Source: Pyramidobacter sp. (GTDB taxonomy: Bacteria > Synergistota > Synergistia > Synergistales > Dethiosulfovibrionaceae). From it: 15,812 bases of DNA. The notes under the pieces are model-generated. The model saw only the letters and a program-made list of their open reading frames with translations, was not told where the DNA came from and did no database searches. Below are positions 1 through 6,958 of this stretch, piece after piece (position 1 is the stretch's first letter; each line of letters opens with the position of its first letter). The stretch spans positions 1 through 15,812 of the forward strand of contig JAGAYQ010000342.1 of assembly GCA_017940445.1 (NCBI GenBank). The letters run 5' to 3'. The position numbers and the translations under genes are program-made.

Positions 1-15
1 CAAATCTAAAATTCA
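1..15. repeat. Direct repeat CAAATCTAAAATTCA, left copy
   Basis: This 15-mer recurs exactly at 1401-1415, where it is the right arm of the terminator after the ATPase gene. The matching left arm here would lie outside the window. The two copies are 1,400 bp apart and bracket the ATPase gene. Confidence 0.75.
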
Positions 16-19
16 TTTC

Positions 20-48
20 TTGACGCGGTCACAGCGGGCAGGTACAAT
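20..48 (+). promoter_or_regulatory. Sigma-70-type promoter of the DUF4143 ATPase gene
   Basis: A -35 box TTGACG (20-25) and a -10 box TACAAT (43-48) are separated by exactly 17 bp. Transcription would start near 55, so the leader contains the inverted repeat at 52-87 and the AGGAGG ribosome site at 91-96. Confidence 0.7.
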
Positions 49-51
49 CTA

Positions 52-87
52 TTTTAGATCCGGTGTAAAACGACACTGAATCTAAAA
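52..87 (+). promoter_or_regulatory. 5' leader hairpin of the ATPase mRNA
   Basis: TTTTAGATCCGGTGT (52-66) can pair with ACACTGAATCTAAAA (73-87) across the loop AAAACG, with 13 Watson-Crick pairs, one G-T wobble and one mismatch. The right arm is also perfectly complementary to 1376-1390 in the terminator of the same gene. The hairpin ends 3 bp before the Shine-Dalgarno sequence, so it may affect translation or be bound by a regulator. That role is inference. Confidence 0.55.
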
Positions 88-104
88 CAGAGGAGGCGGG
101 GCAG

Positions 105-1364
105 ATGGAAATCAGGCGCGAACGCTATCTTGACCGGCTGATCGCTCACAAGCACAACGGGCGCATCAAGGTGGTCACGGGGCTGCGGCGCAGCGGAAAA
201 ACGTTTTTGCTGTTTGAGCTGTTTCGATCGCACTTGATCGAACAGGGCGTGCCGCCTGAGCGCATCATCCAGATCGCCTTCGACGACCGCGCCAATAAAG
301 AGCTGCGCGATCCCGATGTCTGCTACGGTTTTATCAGGGCCAAGATCGAAGCCTGCGGCAGCAGCATGTGCTACGTTCTGCTCGACGAGGTGCAGATGCT
401 GGGCGAGTTTGCCGACGTGCTCAACGGGCTGCTGCACGTCAAAAACGCTGATGTGTATGCCACCGGCAGCAATTCAAAATTTCTTTCGACCGACGTGATG
501 ACGCAGTTTCGCGGCCGCGGCGACGAGATCAGGGTGTACCCGCTGTCGTTTTCCGAATTTTACGGGTTCCGCGGCGGCGACTGGGAAGACGCATGGAACC
601 AGTATTACACCTACGGCGGTCTGCCCTATGTGGCGTGCATGGATGCCGACGACGAAAAAGCGTTTTATCTGCAAAATCTCTTTAAAGAGACTTACATCCA
701 GGACATCGTCGAGCGAAACAGCCTGCGCGGCGACCAGGCGCTGGGCACGCTGATCGACATCGCCGCCTCGTCGATCGGCTCGCTGGTCAATCCCCAGAAG
801 CTGTCGCACACGTTTGCGAGCATGGGCAAGGTGTCCGTCTCGGCGCCGACGATCAAGAAGTACCTGCGCTGTCTGGAAGAGGCGTTTGTCATTCACGAGG
901 CGCTCCGCTACGACATCAAGGGGAAAAGCTATATCAGCACGCCGAGCAAATACTATTTTGAAGATGTCGGTCTGCGCAACGCGCGGCTCAACTTCCGCCA
1001 GCAGGAAGAAAATCACATCATGGAAAACGTGATCTACAACGAACTGCGCGTGCGCGGATTTGCCGTAGACGTCGGCGTCGTCGAACTGCGCGAACGCGGT
1101 GCAGACGGCTTGGTGAGCCGCCGGCAGACGGAGATCGACTTCGTGGCGAACAAGGGCAGCCGGCGCTATTACGTGCAGTCGGCGTTCCGTCTGCCCACAG
1201 ACGAGAAACGCGCGCAGGAAGAGCAGCCTCTGCTGGGCGTGCGCGATGCGTTCAAAAAGATCGTCGTCGTGCGCGACAACATCATGCTCAAGCGCGATGA
1301 CCGCGGCGTCACGACGATGGGGCTGAAAGAGTTTCTGCTCGATCCCGACAGCTTGGACCTGTGA
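105..1364 (+). CDS. AAA-family ATPase with DUF4143 C-terminal region
   Basis: Cytosolic P-loop ATPase of the DUF4143 family (419 aa, the usual length). Walker A is GLRRSGKT (residues 26-33) and Walker B is YVLLDEVQ (90-97, acidic pair D94-E95). A sensor-like TGSNS (120-124) and an RGR (136-138) follow. The DUF4143 region covers about 195-360, including a winged-helix-like stretch. The C-terminal part has the E-x-D-F core (E343, D345) of a PD-(D/E)XK-like fold, but the usual E-x-K strand reads YYVQSA, so nuclease activity is doubtful. AGGAGG (91-96) lies 8 nt before the ATG. The family is often present in many copies per genome and its cellular role is poorly defined. Here the gene stands alone, with its own promoter and terminator, bracketed by repeats. 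The ATPase family call is firm; function is unknown. Confidence 0.9.
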   Translation: MEIRRERYLDRLIAHKHNGRIKVVTGLRRSGKTFLLFELFRSHLIEQGVPPERIIQIAFDDRANKELRDPDVCYGFIRAKIEACGSSMCYVLLDEVQMLGEFADVLNGLLHVKNADVYATGSNSKFLSTDVMTQFRGRGDEIRVYPLSFSEFYGFRGGDWEDAWNQYYTYGGLPYVACMDADDEKAFYLQNLFKETYIQDIVERNSLRGDQALGTLIDIAASSIGSLVNPQKLSHTFASMGKVSVSAPTIKKYLRCLEEAFVIHEALRYDIKGKSYISTPSKYYFEDVGLRNARLNFRQQEENHIMENVIYNELRVRGFAVDVGVVELRERGADGLVSRRQTEIDFVANKGSRRYYVQSAFRLPTDEKRAQEEQPLLGVRDAFKKIVVVRDNIMLKRDDRGVTTMGLKEFLLDPDSLDL

Positions 1365-1368
1365 CCGT

Positions 1369-1425
1369 CGGTGAATTTTAGATTCAGTGTCACATGACAC
1401 CAAATCTAAAATTCACCGTTTTTTT
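1369..1425 (+). terminator. Terminator of the ATPase gene, long repeat-derived hairpin
   Basis: Positions 1369-1384 pair perfectly with 1403-1418. After a 2x2 internal mismatch, GTGTCA (1387-1392) pairs with TGACAC (1395-1400). Seven T residues (1419-1425) follow. The arms carry the TTTTAGAT/ATCTAAAA motif also found at 1-15 and 52-87. Confidence 0.85.
1401..1415. repeat. Direct repeat CAAATCTAAAATTCA, right copy
   Basis: Identical to 1-15. It forms part of the descending arm of the terminator hairpin at 1369-1418. Confidence 0.75.
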
Positions 1426-1441
1426 GCTCACGCGTTCGCCC

Positions 1442-1470
1442 TTTCGCACATCGGCGCGGTACGCTATAAT
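1442..1470 (+). promoter_or_regulatory. Promoter of the Nudix-HAD operon
   Basis: A consensus -10 box TATAAT (1465-1470) has a weak -35 candidate TTTCGC (1442-1447) 17 bp upstream. It lies just after the ATPase terminator and 35 bp before the preferred start codon. Confidence 0.6.
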
Positions 1471-1505
1471 GAACGCGCGATCTTGAAGCGCGGGAGATGA
1501 GACGG

Positions 1506-2000
1506 ATGAGGATCACCACGCTGTGCTACGTGGAACAGAACGGAAAATACCTGATGCTGCACCGGGTCGTGAAGAAGAACGACGAGAACCATGACAAGTG
1601 GATCGGCATCGGCGGGCATCTGGAGGAGGGCGAAAGTCCCGACGAATGTCTGCGCCGCGAGTTTCGCGAGGAGACGGGCTGCGAGGTGGTCGAGCCGCGC
1701 TTTCGCGGGCTGGTCACGTTCGTGTCCGACCAGTGGGGCACGGAATACATGTGTCTGTACACGGCCGCGGGGCTTTGCGGCACGCCCGGCGCGTGCGACG
1801 AGGGCGTGCTGGAATGGGTGGACAAAGACCGGATCGGCTCGCTCAACCTGTGGGAGGGCGACAAGATCTTCTTCCGCCTGCTGGACGAAAATGCGCCGTT
1901 TTTCTCGCTCAAGCTGCGCTACGAGGGCGACCGTCTGGCGGAGTGGGCGCTGAACGGCGGGGAGCCGCACTTTTTGAAGGAGCCGGAACGCGATGGATAA
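1506..2000 (+). CDS. Nudix hydrolase (MutT-like, probable 8-oxo-dGTP diphosphatase family)
   Basis: Hydrolyses a nucleoside diphosphate linked to another moiety. A complete Nudix box Gx5Ex7REFxEExG runs from G37 to G58, with metal-binding glutamates E52, E55 and E56. The 164-residue length and the N-terminal CYVEQNGKYLMLHR strand resemble the MutT/8-oxo-dGTPase branch that cleans the nucleotide pool, but substrate cannot be fixed from sequence. I chose the ATG at 1506 because GGGAG (1492-1496) sits 9 nt upstream of it. The in-frame ATG at 1497, three codons earlier, directly abuts that site. The 3' end overlaps the following HAD gene by 8 bp, which indicates translational coupling. Confidence 0.88.
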   Translation: MRITTLCYVEQNGKYLMLHRVVKKNDENHDKWIGIGGHLEEGESPDECLRREFREETGCEVVEPRFRGLVTFVSDQWGTEYMCLYTAAGLCGTPGACDEGVLEWVDKDRIGSLNLWEGDKIFFRLLDENAPFFSLKLRYEGDRLAEWALNGGEPHFLKEPERDG

Positions 2001-2652
2001 AAAATTCTGCATTTTCGACATGGACGGCACGCTCGTCGACTCGATGGGCTACTGGCAGCGCATGGAGCGCGATTATCTGGCCCGGCGCGGCGCGAAGCCG
2101 GGGCCGGCGCTTGAAGAGCTGATCGAACGTCTGAAGCCGATGACGCTTGCTGATGCGGCGAAGGCGTTCATCACCGAGCTGGGATTTTCAGGCACGCCGC
2201 AGCAGATCGTCGACGAGATGAACGCGGTCATGGCGGAGAATTACCGTCTGCGCGTGCCGCTCAAGCCGGACGTGAAGGCGTATCTGACGGCGCTGAGATC
2301 GCGCGGCGCGAAGCTTTGCACGGCCTCGGCCACGGGAGAGCCGCTGGTGAAGCTGTGTCTTGACCGGCTGGGCATCGGCAGTCTGTTCGACTTCATGATC
2401 AGCTGCGTGGACGTGGGCGCCAGCAAGGACCGGCCGGACGTGTACTTTGAAGCGGCGCGCCGCATGGGCGCCAAGCCTGAGGAAACGGCCGTGTTCGAGG
2501 ATTCGCTCAAGGCGCTGACGACGGCAAAGCGCGCCGGCTTTTACGCCGCCGCCGTGTGGGACGAAGCCAGCGCCGAGGACTGGCCCGCCCTCTGCGAACT
2601 GGCCGACGAGGCGGTGCGCAGCTGGGCGGAAGCGACAGCGGCGCTGCGATAA
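1993..2652 (+). CDS. HAD-superfamily phosphatase/phosphoglucomutase-like hydrolase
   Basis: All four HAD motifs are visible: motif I FDMDGTLVDS with nucleophile D9 and D11, motif II at T110-S112 (CTASATGEP), motif III K145 (ASKDRPD), and motif IV FEDS with E169-D170. The alpha-helical cap between residues 17 and 90 places it in subfamily IA with beta-phosphoglucomutase and phosphoglycolate-phosphatase-like enzymes. At 219 aa it has the usual length. The start lies inside the Nudix gene, with AAGGAG (1977-1982) 10 nt upstream. The physiological substrate is not predictable. Pairing with a Nudix enzyme suggests nucleotide or sugar-phosphate housekeeping (inference). Confidence 0.88.
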   Translation: MDKKFCIFDMDGTLVDSMGYWQRMERDYLARRGAKPGPALEELIERLKPMTLADAAKAFITELGFSGTPQQIVDEMNAVMAENYRLRVPLKPDVKAYLTALRSRGAKLCTASATGEPLVKLCLDRLGIGSLFDFMISCVDVGASKDRPDVYFEAARRMGAKPEETAVFEDSLKALTTAKRAGFYAAAVWDEASAEDWPALCELADEAVRSWAEATAALR

Positions 2653-2688
2653 ACAAGTTCCGCATGGAACAAAAACTTTTTTCGGCAC

Positions 2689-2734
2689 AAAAAACCAGGG
2701 GAGCATGCCCATACGGCTCGCTCCCCTGTTTTTT
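2689..2734. terminator. Bidirectional terminator between HAD and VTT genes
   Basis: CAGGGGAGC (2696-2704) pairs with GCTCCCCTG (2720-2728). T6 (2729-2734) follows on the plus strand and A6 (2689-2694) precedes it, giving a U-tract on the minus strand. It serves two convergent genes and overlaps the stop codon of the minus-strand gene (2733-2735). Confidence 0.88.
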
Positions 2735-3494
2735 ATTCTGTTTTGCGCAGCGCGAAGGCTTCGAGCTTTTCTTCGATCTTTTCCCAGAACAGCCACAGCG
2801 GTACGGAGGCGATCATCAGCGCCGCAAAAAGCAGCCTGACGCCCGTGGAGAGGCCGGTGGACAGCTCTGCGCCGACGAGCGACAGCACGGCCATGCCGGG
2901 GGCGCGCCCCAGCAGGCAGACGGCCGACAGCGGCAGCAGCTTCAGCTTCGTCAGGCCGGCGATGAAGCACACGGCGTCGTCGGGCAGCACCGGCAGCAGA
3001 AAGATCATGAAAAACGTCGTGTAGCCGCCCTCTTCGATCAGCGAGTCAAAACGCTTCATCACGCCCTGAGGCACGAAGCGTCGCACGAGCTGCACGCCCA
3101 GCGCCCGTGCCAGGAGCATGGCGATCAGGCTGCCGGCGGCCAGGCCCAGCGTGGTCAGCGCCCAGCCTTTCCAGAAGCCGAAGACGAAGCCGCCGGCCAG
3201 CGCCACGGCCTGTCCGGGGATGGGCGCAAAGACGACCTGGAGCACCTGCGCGCCGACAAAGAACCACGGCGACGCCGCGCCCTTGGCACGCAGCCAGGCG
3301 CGCACGCTCTGCGGATCGTGAAACAGTTCCGCCAGCCAGCTCTGCCAGTTCGCCGCCGTCTCAGCAGGCATCATCCGCAGGGCGAGCGCGTACAGCGCGT
3401 ACATCGCCGCGGCGATCGCCAGCGCTGTCACCACGATGAACGCCAGCGAGGAACATTTCCGTTTCAGCAGCGCAAAAAATTCTTCTCGACTCAT
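2733..3494 (-). CDS. TVP38/TMEM64 (VTT/DedA-like) inner-membrane protein
   Basis: A 253-aa polytopic membrane protein of the VTT (SNARE-associated) domain family. A hydrophobic segment covers about residues 17-40. The family signature FAPIPGQAVALAGGFVFG (89-106) is followed by a glycine-rich helix, the re-entrant-like LPVLPDD (167-173), and GRAPGM (196-201). A last membrane helix at about 217-237 precedes a charged C-terminal tail. DedA/VTT proteins are linked to lipid scrambling or flipping and envelope homeostasis; the exact cargo here is unknown. The ribosome site GGGGGA lies 7 nt before the ATG. The gene is transcribed alone from its own promoter and converges on the HAD gene. Confidence 0.88.
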   Translation of the reverse strand: MSREEFFALLKRKCSSLAFIVVTALAIAAAMYALYALALRMMPAETAANWQSWLAELFHDPQSVRAWLRAKGAASPWFFVGAQVLQVVFAPIPGQAVALAGGFVFGFWKGWALTTLGLAAGSLIAMLLARALGVQLVRRFVPQGVMKRFDSLIEEGGYTTFFMIFLLPVLPDDAVCFIAGLTKLKLLPLSAVCLLGRAPGMAVLSLVGAELSTGLSTGVRLLFAALMIASVPLWLFWEKIEEKLEAFALRKTE

Positions 3495-3524
3495 CGCTCA
3501 TTCCCCCTTTGCGACTGCTCGATT

Positions 3525-3553
3525 ATCCTACCGCAGCCGGGCGCTCACGTCAA
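3525..3553 (-). promoter_or_regulatory. Promoter of the VTT membrane protein gene
   Basis: Reading the minus strand, TTGACG (3548-3553) and TAGGAT (3525-3530) are separated by 17 bp, about 30 bp upstream of the start codon. Confidence 0.6.
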
Positions 3554-3577
3554 ATTGAAGAGGGAAAAACGTCCAAG

Positions 3578-3594
3578 CGCCTGAGGGCGTTTTT
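3578..3594 (+). terminator. Small terminator-like hairpin between divergent promoters
   Basis: CGCC (3578-3581) pairs with GGCG (3586-3589) around TGAG, followed by T5. It lies upstream of the amidohydrolase -35 box, so it may insulate that promoter. The stem is short and the call is weak. Confidence 0.35.
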
Positions 3595-3608
3595 GTGCCT
3601 GCGCACCA

Positions 3609-3637
3609 TTGACGAATATTTCCCGAAGTGACAAAAT
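3609..3637 (+). promoter_or_regulatory. Promoter of the M20D amidohydrolase gene
   Basis: TTGACG (3609-3614) and CAAAAT (3632-3637) are 17 bp apart. A short GCGC-TTT-GCGC hairpin (3650-3660) would lie near the start of the transcript. Confidence 0.55.
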
Positions 3638-3712
3638 AAAGAAAACTGTGCGCTTTGCGCCATGAACAGCAAAAGAGCGCCAGCGAAGAACCCTGCTAAG
3701 GAGGCTTTTGCC

Positions 3713-4924
3713 GTGTCAAACGGATATTCTCACGAAAAACTCGCCGCCCGGGCGAAGGAGATCGAGCCGCAGATCATCGAGTGGCGGCATCAGATCCACC
3801 GCAACCCGGAGCTGGCTTTCCACGAAGTGGCCACGTCGGCGCTGATCGAGGAGCAGCTGAAGAAGTTCGGCCTCGACCAGGTGGAGCGCATCGGCTCGTC
3901 GAAGACGGGCGTGCTCGGCGTGCTCAAGGGCACCGGCACGGGCCCCGAGCTGTGCCTCGGCATCCGCGCCGACATCGACGCGCTGCCCATTCAGGAAGAG
4001 TCGGGCGTCGAGTTTGCCTCTCAAAATCCCGGCGTGTTCCACGGCTGCGGCCACGACACGCACGCCTCGTGCCTGCTGGGCACGGCCTGGCTGCTGAGCG
4101 AGTTCCGGCACTGCTTCGCCGGCACGGTCAAGTTCTTCTTCCAGCACGCCGAGGAAGTGCTCGGCGGCGGCGAGGAGTTCATGGCCGCCGGCGTGATGGA
4201 GAATCCTCACGTCGACGCGGTGCTGGCGCTGCACGCGCTGCCCGACATCGAGCTGGGCCAGATCGGCGTGCGCTACGACGCGATGACCGCCGCCGTCGAC
4301 GAGATCAAGATCACGATCGAGGGCAAACGCGCTCACGGCGCCTATCCGCACTTCGGCGTCGACACCATCCTCATCGCTTCGACCATCGTCACCCAGCTGA
4401 TGAGCCTGAGCTCGCGCGAGCTGTTCCCCACCGACTGCGCGCTCGTCACCTTCGGCAGCATCCACGGCGGCATCTCCAACTCCTACATCGGCGCGCCCGT
4501 CGTGCTCGAAGGCAGTCTGCGCTGCCTGCGCAACGACACGCACGATCATTTCGTCAAGCGCATCCGCGAGATCGTCGAGTCGGTCGCCACCGGGATGCGC
4601 GGCAAGGCCACCGTCGAGTTCCATCAGGAAAGCTGGCCCACCACCGTGGACCGCGACTGGGTGAACCGCGTGCGCCGCGCCTGTGACCAGGTGGAGGGCG
4701 CAAGCTCGGTCGACCTGCGTTCGCCGGCGATGGGCGGCGAAGACTTCGCCCTGTTTTTGCAGAAGGCGCCGGGCGTGCTCTTCCGCCTCGGCTGCCGCAC
4801 GCCGGGCGGCCCGCACTGCCCCACGCACTCCATCAACTTCTACGCCGACGACCGCAGCCTGCGCATCGGCTACGAAGTGATGACCACGACTGTTCTGAAC
4901 GCGCTCACGGGCGCGGAAGGATAA
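3713..4924 (+). CDS. M20D-family amidohydrolase (hippurate / N-acyl-amino-acid hydrolase-like)
   Basis: Cytosolic dinuclear-zinc amidohydrolase cleaving N-acyl amino acids or small peptides. Signatures in order: HRNPELAFHE (29-38), ADIDALPIQE (86-95), GCGHDTHAS (111-119; ligands C112, H114), catalytic E147-E148 in QHAEEVLGGG, H174 in ALHALPD, AHGAYPH (207-213) from the dimerisation domain, MGGEDFA (340-346) and the last ligand H372 in PTHS. The length of 403 aa is normal. The GTG at 3713 is preferred because AAGGAGG (3698-3704) is 8 nt upstream. An in-frame ATG at 3662 would add 17 residues but has no ribosome site. A structured repeat starts right after the stop codon, then comes the peptide-binding protein gene, probably in the same operon. 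The exact substrate is unknown. Confidence 0.9.
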   Translation: MSNGYSHEKLAARAKEIEPQIIEWRHQIHRNPELAFHEVATSALIEEQLKKFGLDQVERIGSSKTGVLGVLKGTGTGPELCLGIRADIDALPIQEESGVEFASQNPGVFHGCGHDTHASCLLGTAWLLSEFRHCFAGTVKFFFQHAEEVLGGGEEFMAAGVMENPHVDAVLALHALPDIELGQIGVRYDAMTAAVDEIKITIEGKRAHGAYPHFGVDTILIASTIVTQLMSLSSRELFPTDCALVTFGSIHGGISNSYIGAPVVLEGSLRCLRNDTHDHFVKRIREIVESVATGMRGKATVEFHQESWPTTVDRDWVNRVRRACDQVEGASSVDLRSPAMGGEDFALFLQKAPGVLFRLGCRTPGGPHCPTHSINFYADDRSLRIGYEVMTTTVLNALTGAEG

Positions 4925-5055
4925 GGAAACGCCGATAAAATACGCCATCTCCTGCGAAACGCTGCCCGAGGGGCTTCTCCAACGTACAGGGGTACGCCTC
5001 CGAAGCCCCTTCCGGACAGGTTTCTTCGGATCTGACGCATTTTCTCAGCGTTTCC
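4925..5055 (+). repeat. Structured 131-bp repeat, copy 1
   Basis: Starts at the base after the amidohydrolase stop codon and ends 50 bp before the binding-protein start. The whole unit is an imperfect inverted repeat with ends GGAAAC and GTTTCC. Its apical stem GTAC/GTAC (4984-4987, 4992-4995) closes an AGGG loop. GGGGCTTC (4970-4977) pairs with GAAGCCCC (5002-5009). It is about 85-90% identical to the copies at 6625 and 12656. There is no coding potential. It lacks the second 3' hairpin of the other two copies. Confidence 0.9.
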
Positions 5056-5105
5056 ATCACCCCCGGCAGTTGTCGCCGGACTATTTCGCAAGGAGGAATC
5101 GCTTT

Positions 5106-6623
5106 ATGAAACTTCGCAAATTCGCACTCGCTCTGGCTGCCCTGCTCGCGCTCGGCGCCGCCGCCTGCGCCGCTGATCTCGACACGCTCCGCGTCGGCAT
5201 GATCAACGACGCCAAGTCGCTCGACCCGCTCAAGGCCGTCGACACCATCTCGTTCGCCGTGCTCAAGCACATCAACGAGCCGCTCGTCACCGTCGACGGC
5301 AAGACGAAGCAGCTCGTCCCCGTGCTGGCCGAGAAGTGGGAGATCACCGATCCGCTCACCTACAAGTTCTACCTCAAAAAGGGCGTCAAGTTCCACAACG
5401 GCGAGGAGCTGACCGCCGACGACGTGGTGTACTCGTTCAAGCGCGCCATGTCGAAAGAGTCCGTCTACGCCAAGTCGAAGGCCAAGTACATCGACCCGAA
5501 CGGCTTTGAAGTGATCGACCGCTACACCGTCGTCGTCAAGACCACCACGCCCTTCGGCGGCTTCCTCGAGTCGATGAAGCACCCCTGGGCCAGCATCTTC
5601 AACAAGAAGGCCGTGGAGGACGCCGGCGACGATTACTTCCGCCGCCCCGTCGGCACGGGCCCCTACAAGTTCGACAAGTGGATCAAGGGCGAAAAGTGCG
5701 AGCTGTCCGCGTTCGACGGCTATCACGGCGAAAAGCCCCATGCGAAGAAGATCGTCTTCCTCGTCATGTCCGACGACAGCAGCCGCGTCATCGCGCTTGA
5801 GACCGGCAAGGCCGACATGATCTACTCCGTTCCTTCCAGCGACTTTGACCGCCTGGAGAGCGAAGGCCGCGTCAAGGCCGTCAAGGGCACGGGACACAAC
5901 ATCATCTACCTCGGCATGAACACGCAGAAGGGCGCGCTTGCCGATCCGCGCGTCAGACTGGCCATCGACTACGCCATCGACAAGGACGCCTACACTCACG
6001 TCGTCTATCAGGACAAGGCCGCCGTGCTCGACGGGCCGCTGCCCTTCTCCAGCAGCTTCACGCCCGAAGGCAGCAAGCGCCTGCCCTGCGATCCCGACAA
6101 GGCCCGCGCCCTGCTCAAGGAAGCCGGCTATGAGAAGGGCCTCACCCTCAACCTGTGGATCGAGAGCAACCAGAACTACATCAACGGCGCCACGGTACTC
6201 CAGTCGATGCTCGGCAACGTCGGCATCAACGTCAAGATCATCACGCTCGAATCCGGCGTCTTCGACGACCGCGTCACCACCGGCGAGCAGGACATGATCA
6301 TCAGCACCTGGGGCATGCAGACCAACCGCGACGCCGGCCAGTTCTGGCTGTCGCTGTTCCACTCGCACAGCATCGGCTCCACCAACTGGTCGCTGACCAA
6401 GGACGAGACGATCGACAAGAACATCGAGCTGGGCAACGCCAGCGTCGATCCTGAGACCCGCCGTCAGGCCTTCCAGGCCGTGTGGGACCGCCTCGGCGAG
6501 CTGCGCCCCTTCGTCTCGCTGGCCGTGCCCAACGAGCTGTACGCCGGCCGCAAGGACCTGAAGGGCATGGAAGACTTCTGCGACGGACGCCTCAACTATC
6601 TCGGCAATCTCACCATCGAATAA
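5106..6623 (+). CDS. ABC transporter substrate-binding protein, family 5 (DppA/OppA-like)
   Basis: Exported solute-binding protein for peptides or related solutes (505 aa, typical length). A signal peptide covers residues 1-22 (KLRK, hydrophobic run, then AAACAA). The Cys at 21 lacks a good lipobox because position -3 is Ala, so lipoprotein status is uncertain. The mature part starts with TLRVGMINDAKSLDPL, then NEPLVTVDG and the family motif YKFYLKKGVKFHNGEELTAD (residues about 84-103). Later LADPRVRLAIDYAIDK and the CDPDKARALLKEAGY segment are classic SBP_bac_5 features. AAGGAGG (5090-5096) sets the start; an in-frame ATG 36 nt earlier lacks such a site. No permease or ATPase gene is present in the window, so it is an orphan binding protein or works with a remote transporter. 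Its link to the upstream amidohydrolase suggests uptake of acylated amino acids or peptides. Confidence 0.9.
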   Translation: MKLRKFALALAALLALGAAACAADLDTLRVGMINDAKSLDPLKAVDTISFAVLKHINEPLVTVDGKTKQLVPVLAEKWEITDPLTYKFYLKKGVKFHNGEELTADDVVYSFKRAMSKESVYAKSKAKYIDPNGFEVIDRYTVVVKTTTPFGGFLESMKHPWASIFNKKAVEDAGDDYFRRPVGTGPYKFDKWIKGEKCELSAFDGYHGEKPHAKKIVFLVMSDDSSRVIALETGKADMIYSVPSSDFDRLESEGRVKAVKGTGHNIIYLGMNTQKGALADPRVRLAIDYAIDKDAYTHVVYQDKAAVLDGPLPFSSSFTPEGSKRLPCDPDKARALLKEAGYEKGLTLNLWIESNQNYINGATVLQSMLGNVGINVKIITLESGVFDDRVTTGEQDMIISTWGMQTNRDAGQFWLSLFHSHSIGSTNWSLTKDETIDKNIELGNASVDPETRRQAFQAVWDRLGELRPFVSLAVPNELYAGRKDLKGMEDFCDGRLNYLGNLTIE

Positions 6624-6624
6624 A

Positions 6625-6806
6625 GAAAACGCTGATAAAATACGTCATCTCCTGCGAAACGCTGTCCGAGGGGCTCCTCCAACGTACGTGAGTACGCCTT
6701 CGGAGCCCCTTACGGACAGGTTTCTTCGGATCTGACGCATTTTCTCAGGTTTTCCATGCGCTGCGTGAAATGCAGCATCATGAGATTTCATCATCGCTTC
6801 TTATTA
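6625..6806 (+). repeat. Structured repeat, copy 2 with 3' hairpin extension
   Basis: The 131-bp core (6625-6755) begins one base after the binding-protein stop codon. The apical stem GTAC/GTAC (6684-6687, 6692-6695) closes a GTGA loop of the GNRA type. GGGGCTCC (6670-6677) pairs with GGAGCCCC (6702-6709). The extension (6756-6806) contains TGAAAT (6766-6771) paired with ATTTCA (6785-6790) and is shared with copy 3 only. Confidence 0.9.
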
Positions 6807-6817
6807 GAAGCACGCAC

Positions 6818-6854
6818 AAAAAACGCCTTCGGCCGCAAACCGGAGGCGTTTTTT
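6818..6854 (+). terminator. Intrinsic terminator after the binding-protein gene
   Basis: A 15-bp stem (6818-6832 with 6840-6854, one G-T pair) has the loop CCGCAAA. Its base is A6/T6, so the 3' arm ends in TTTTTT. It ends the amidohydrolase/binding-protein unit downstream of repeat copy 2. Confidence 0.88.
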
Positions 6855-6875
6855 GCGCGCGCAGCAATTTTTTTC

Positions 6876-6904
6876 GTGACGAAGCGCGAATTTTAGGGTA
6901 ATAT
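6876..6904 (+). promoter_or_regulatory. Promoter of the membrane J-domain gene
   Basis: GTGACG (6876-6881) and TAATAT (6899-6904) are separated by 17 bp. The start codon is 54 bp downstream. Confidence 0.55.
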
Positions 6905-6958
6905 GCGGGCGTATTGTTGTTCACGATCCCGTTCGCGTTTCGCGGAGGTGTTTTTTTC

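Noticed and set aside
2556..3584. 342-codon plus-strand frame across the terminator and the VTT gene
   Set aside because: It crosses a strong bidirectional terminator and is antisense to a well-recognised membrane protein; the product is Arg/Gln/His-rich.
3662..3712. N-terminal extension of the first amidohydrolase from the ATG at 3662
   Set aside because: No ribosome site precedes it, whereas AAGGAGG is ideally placed for the GTG at 3713 where the family homology begins.
4925..5055. Coding potential inside the repeats
   Set aside because: Short frames reading across the copies arise from the same DNA in different contexts, differ in frame and have no ribosome sites.
5070..5105. Earlier start of the peptide-binding protein at 5070
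   Set aside because: It would put charged residues before the signal peptide; AAGGAGG at 5090-5096 fixes the start at 5106.
4905..6368. Long open frame antisense to the peptide-binding protein gene
   Set aside because: It mirrors a clearly coding GC-rich gene on the other strand, has no ribosome site and gives a low-complexity Asp/Val/Glu-rich product.
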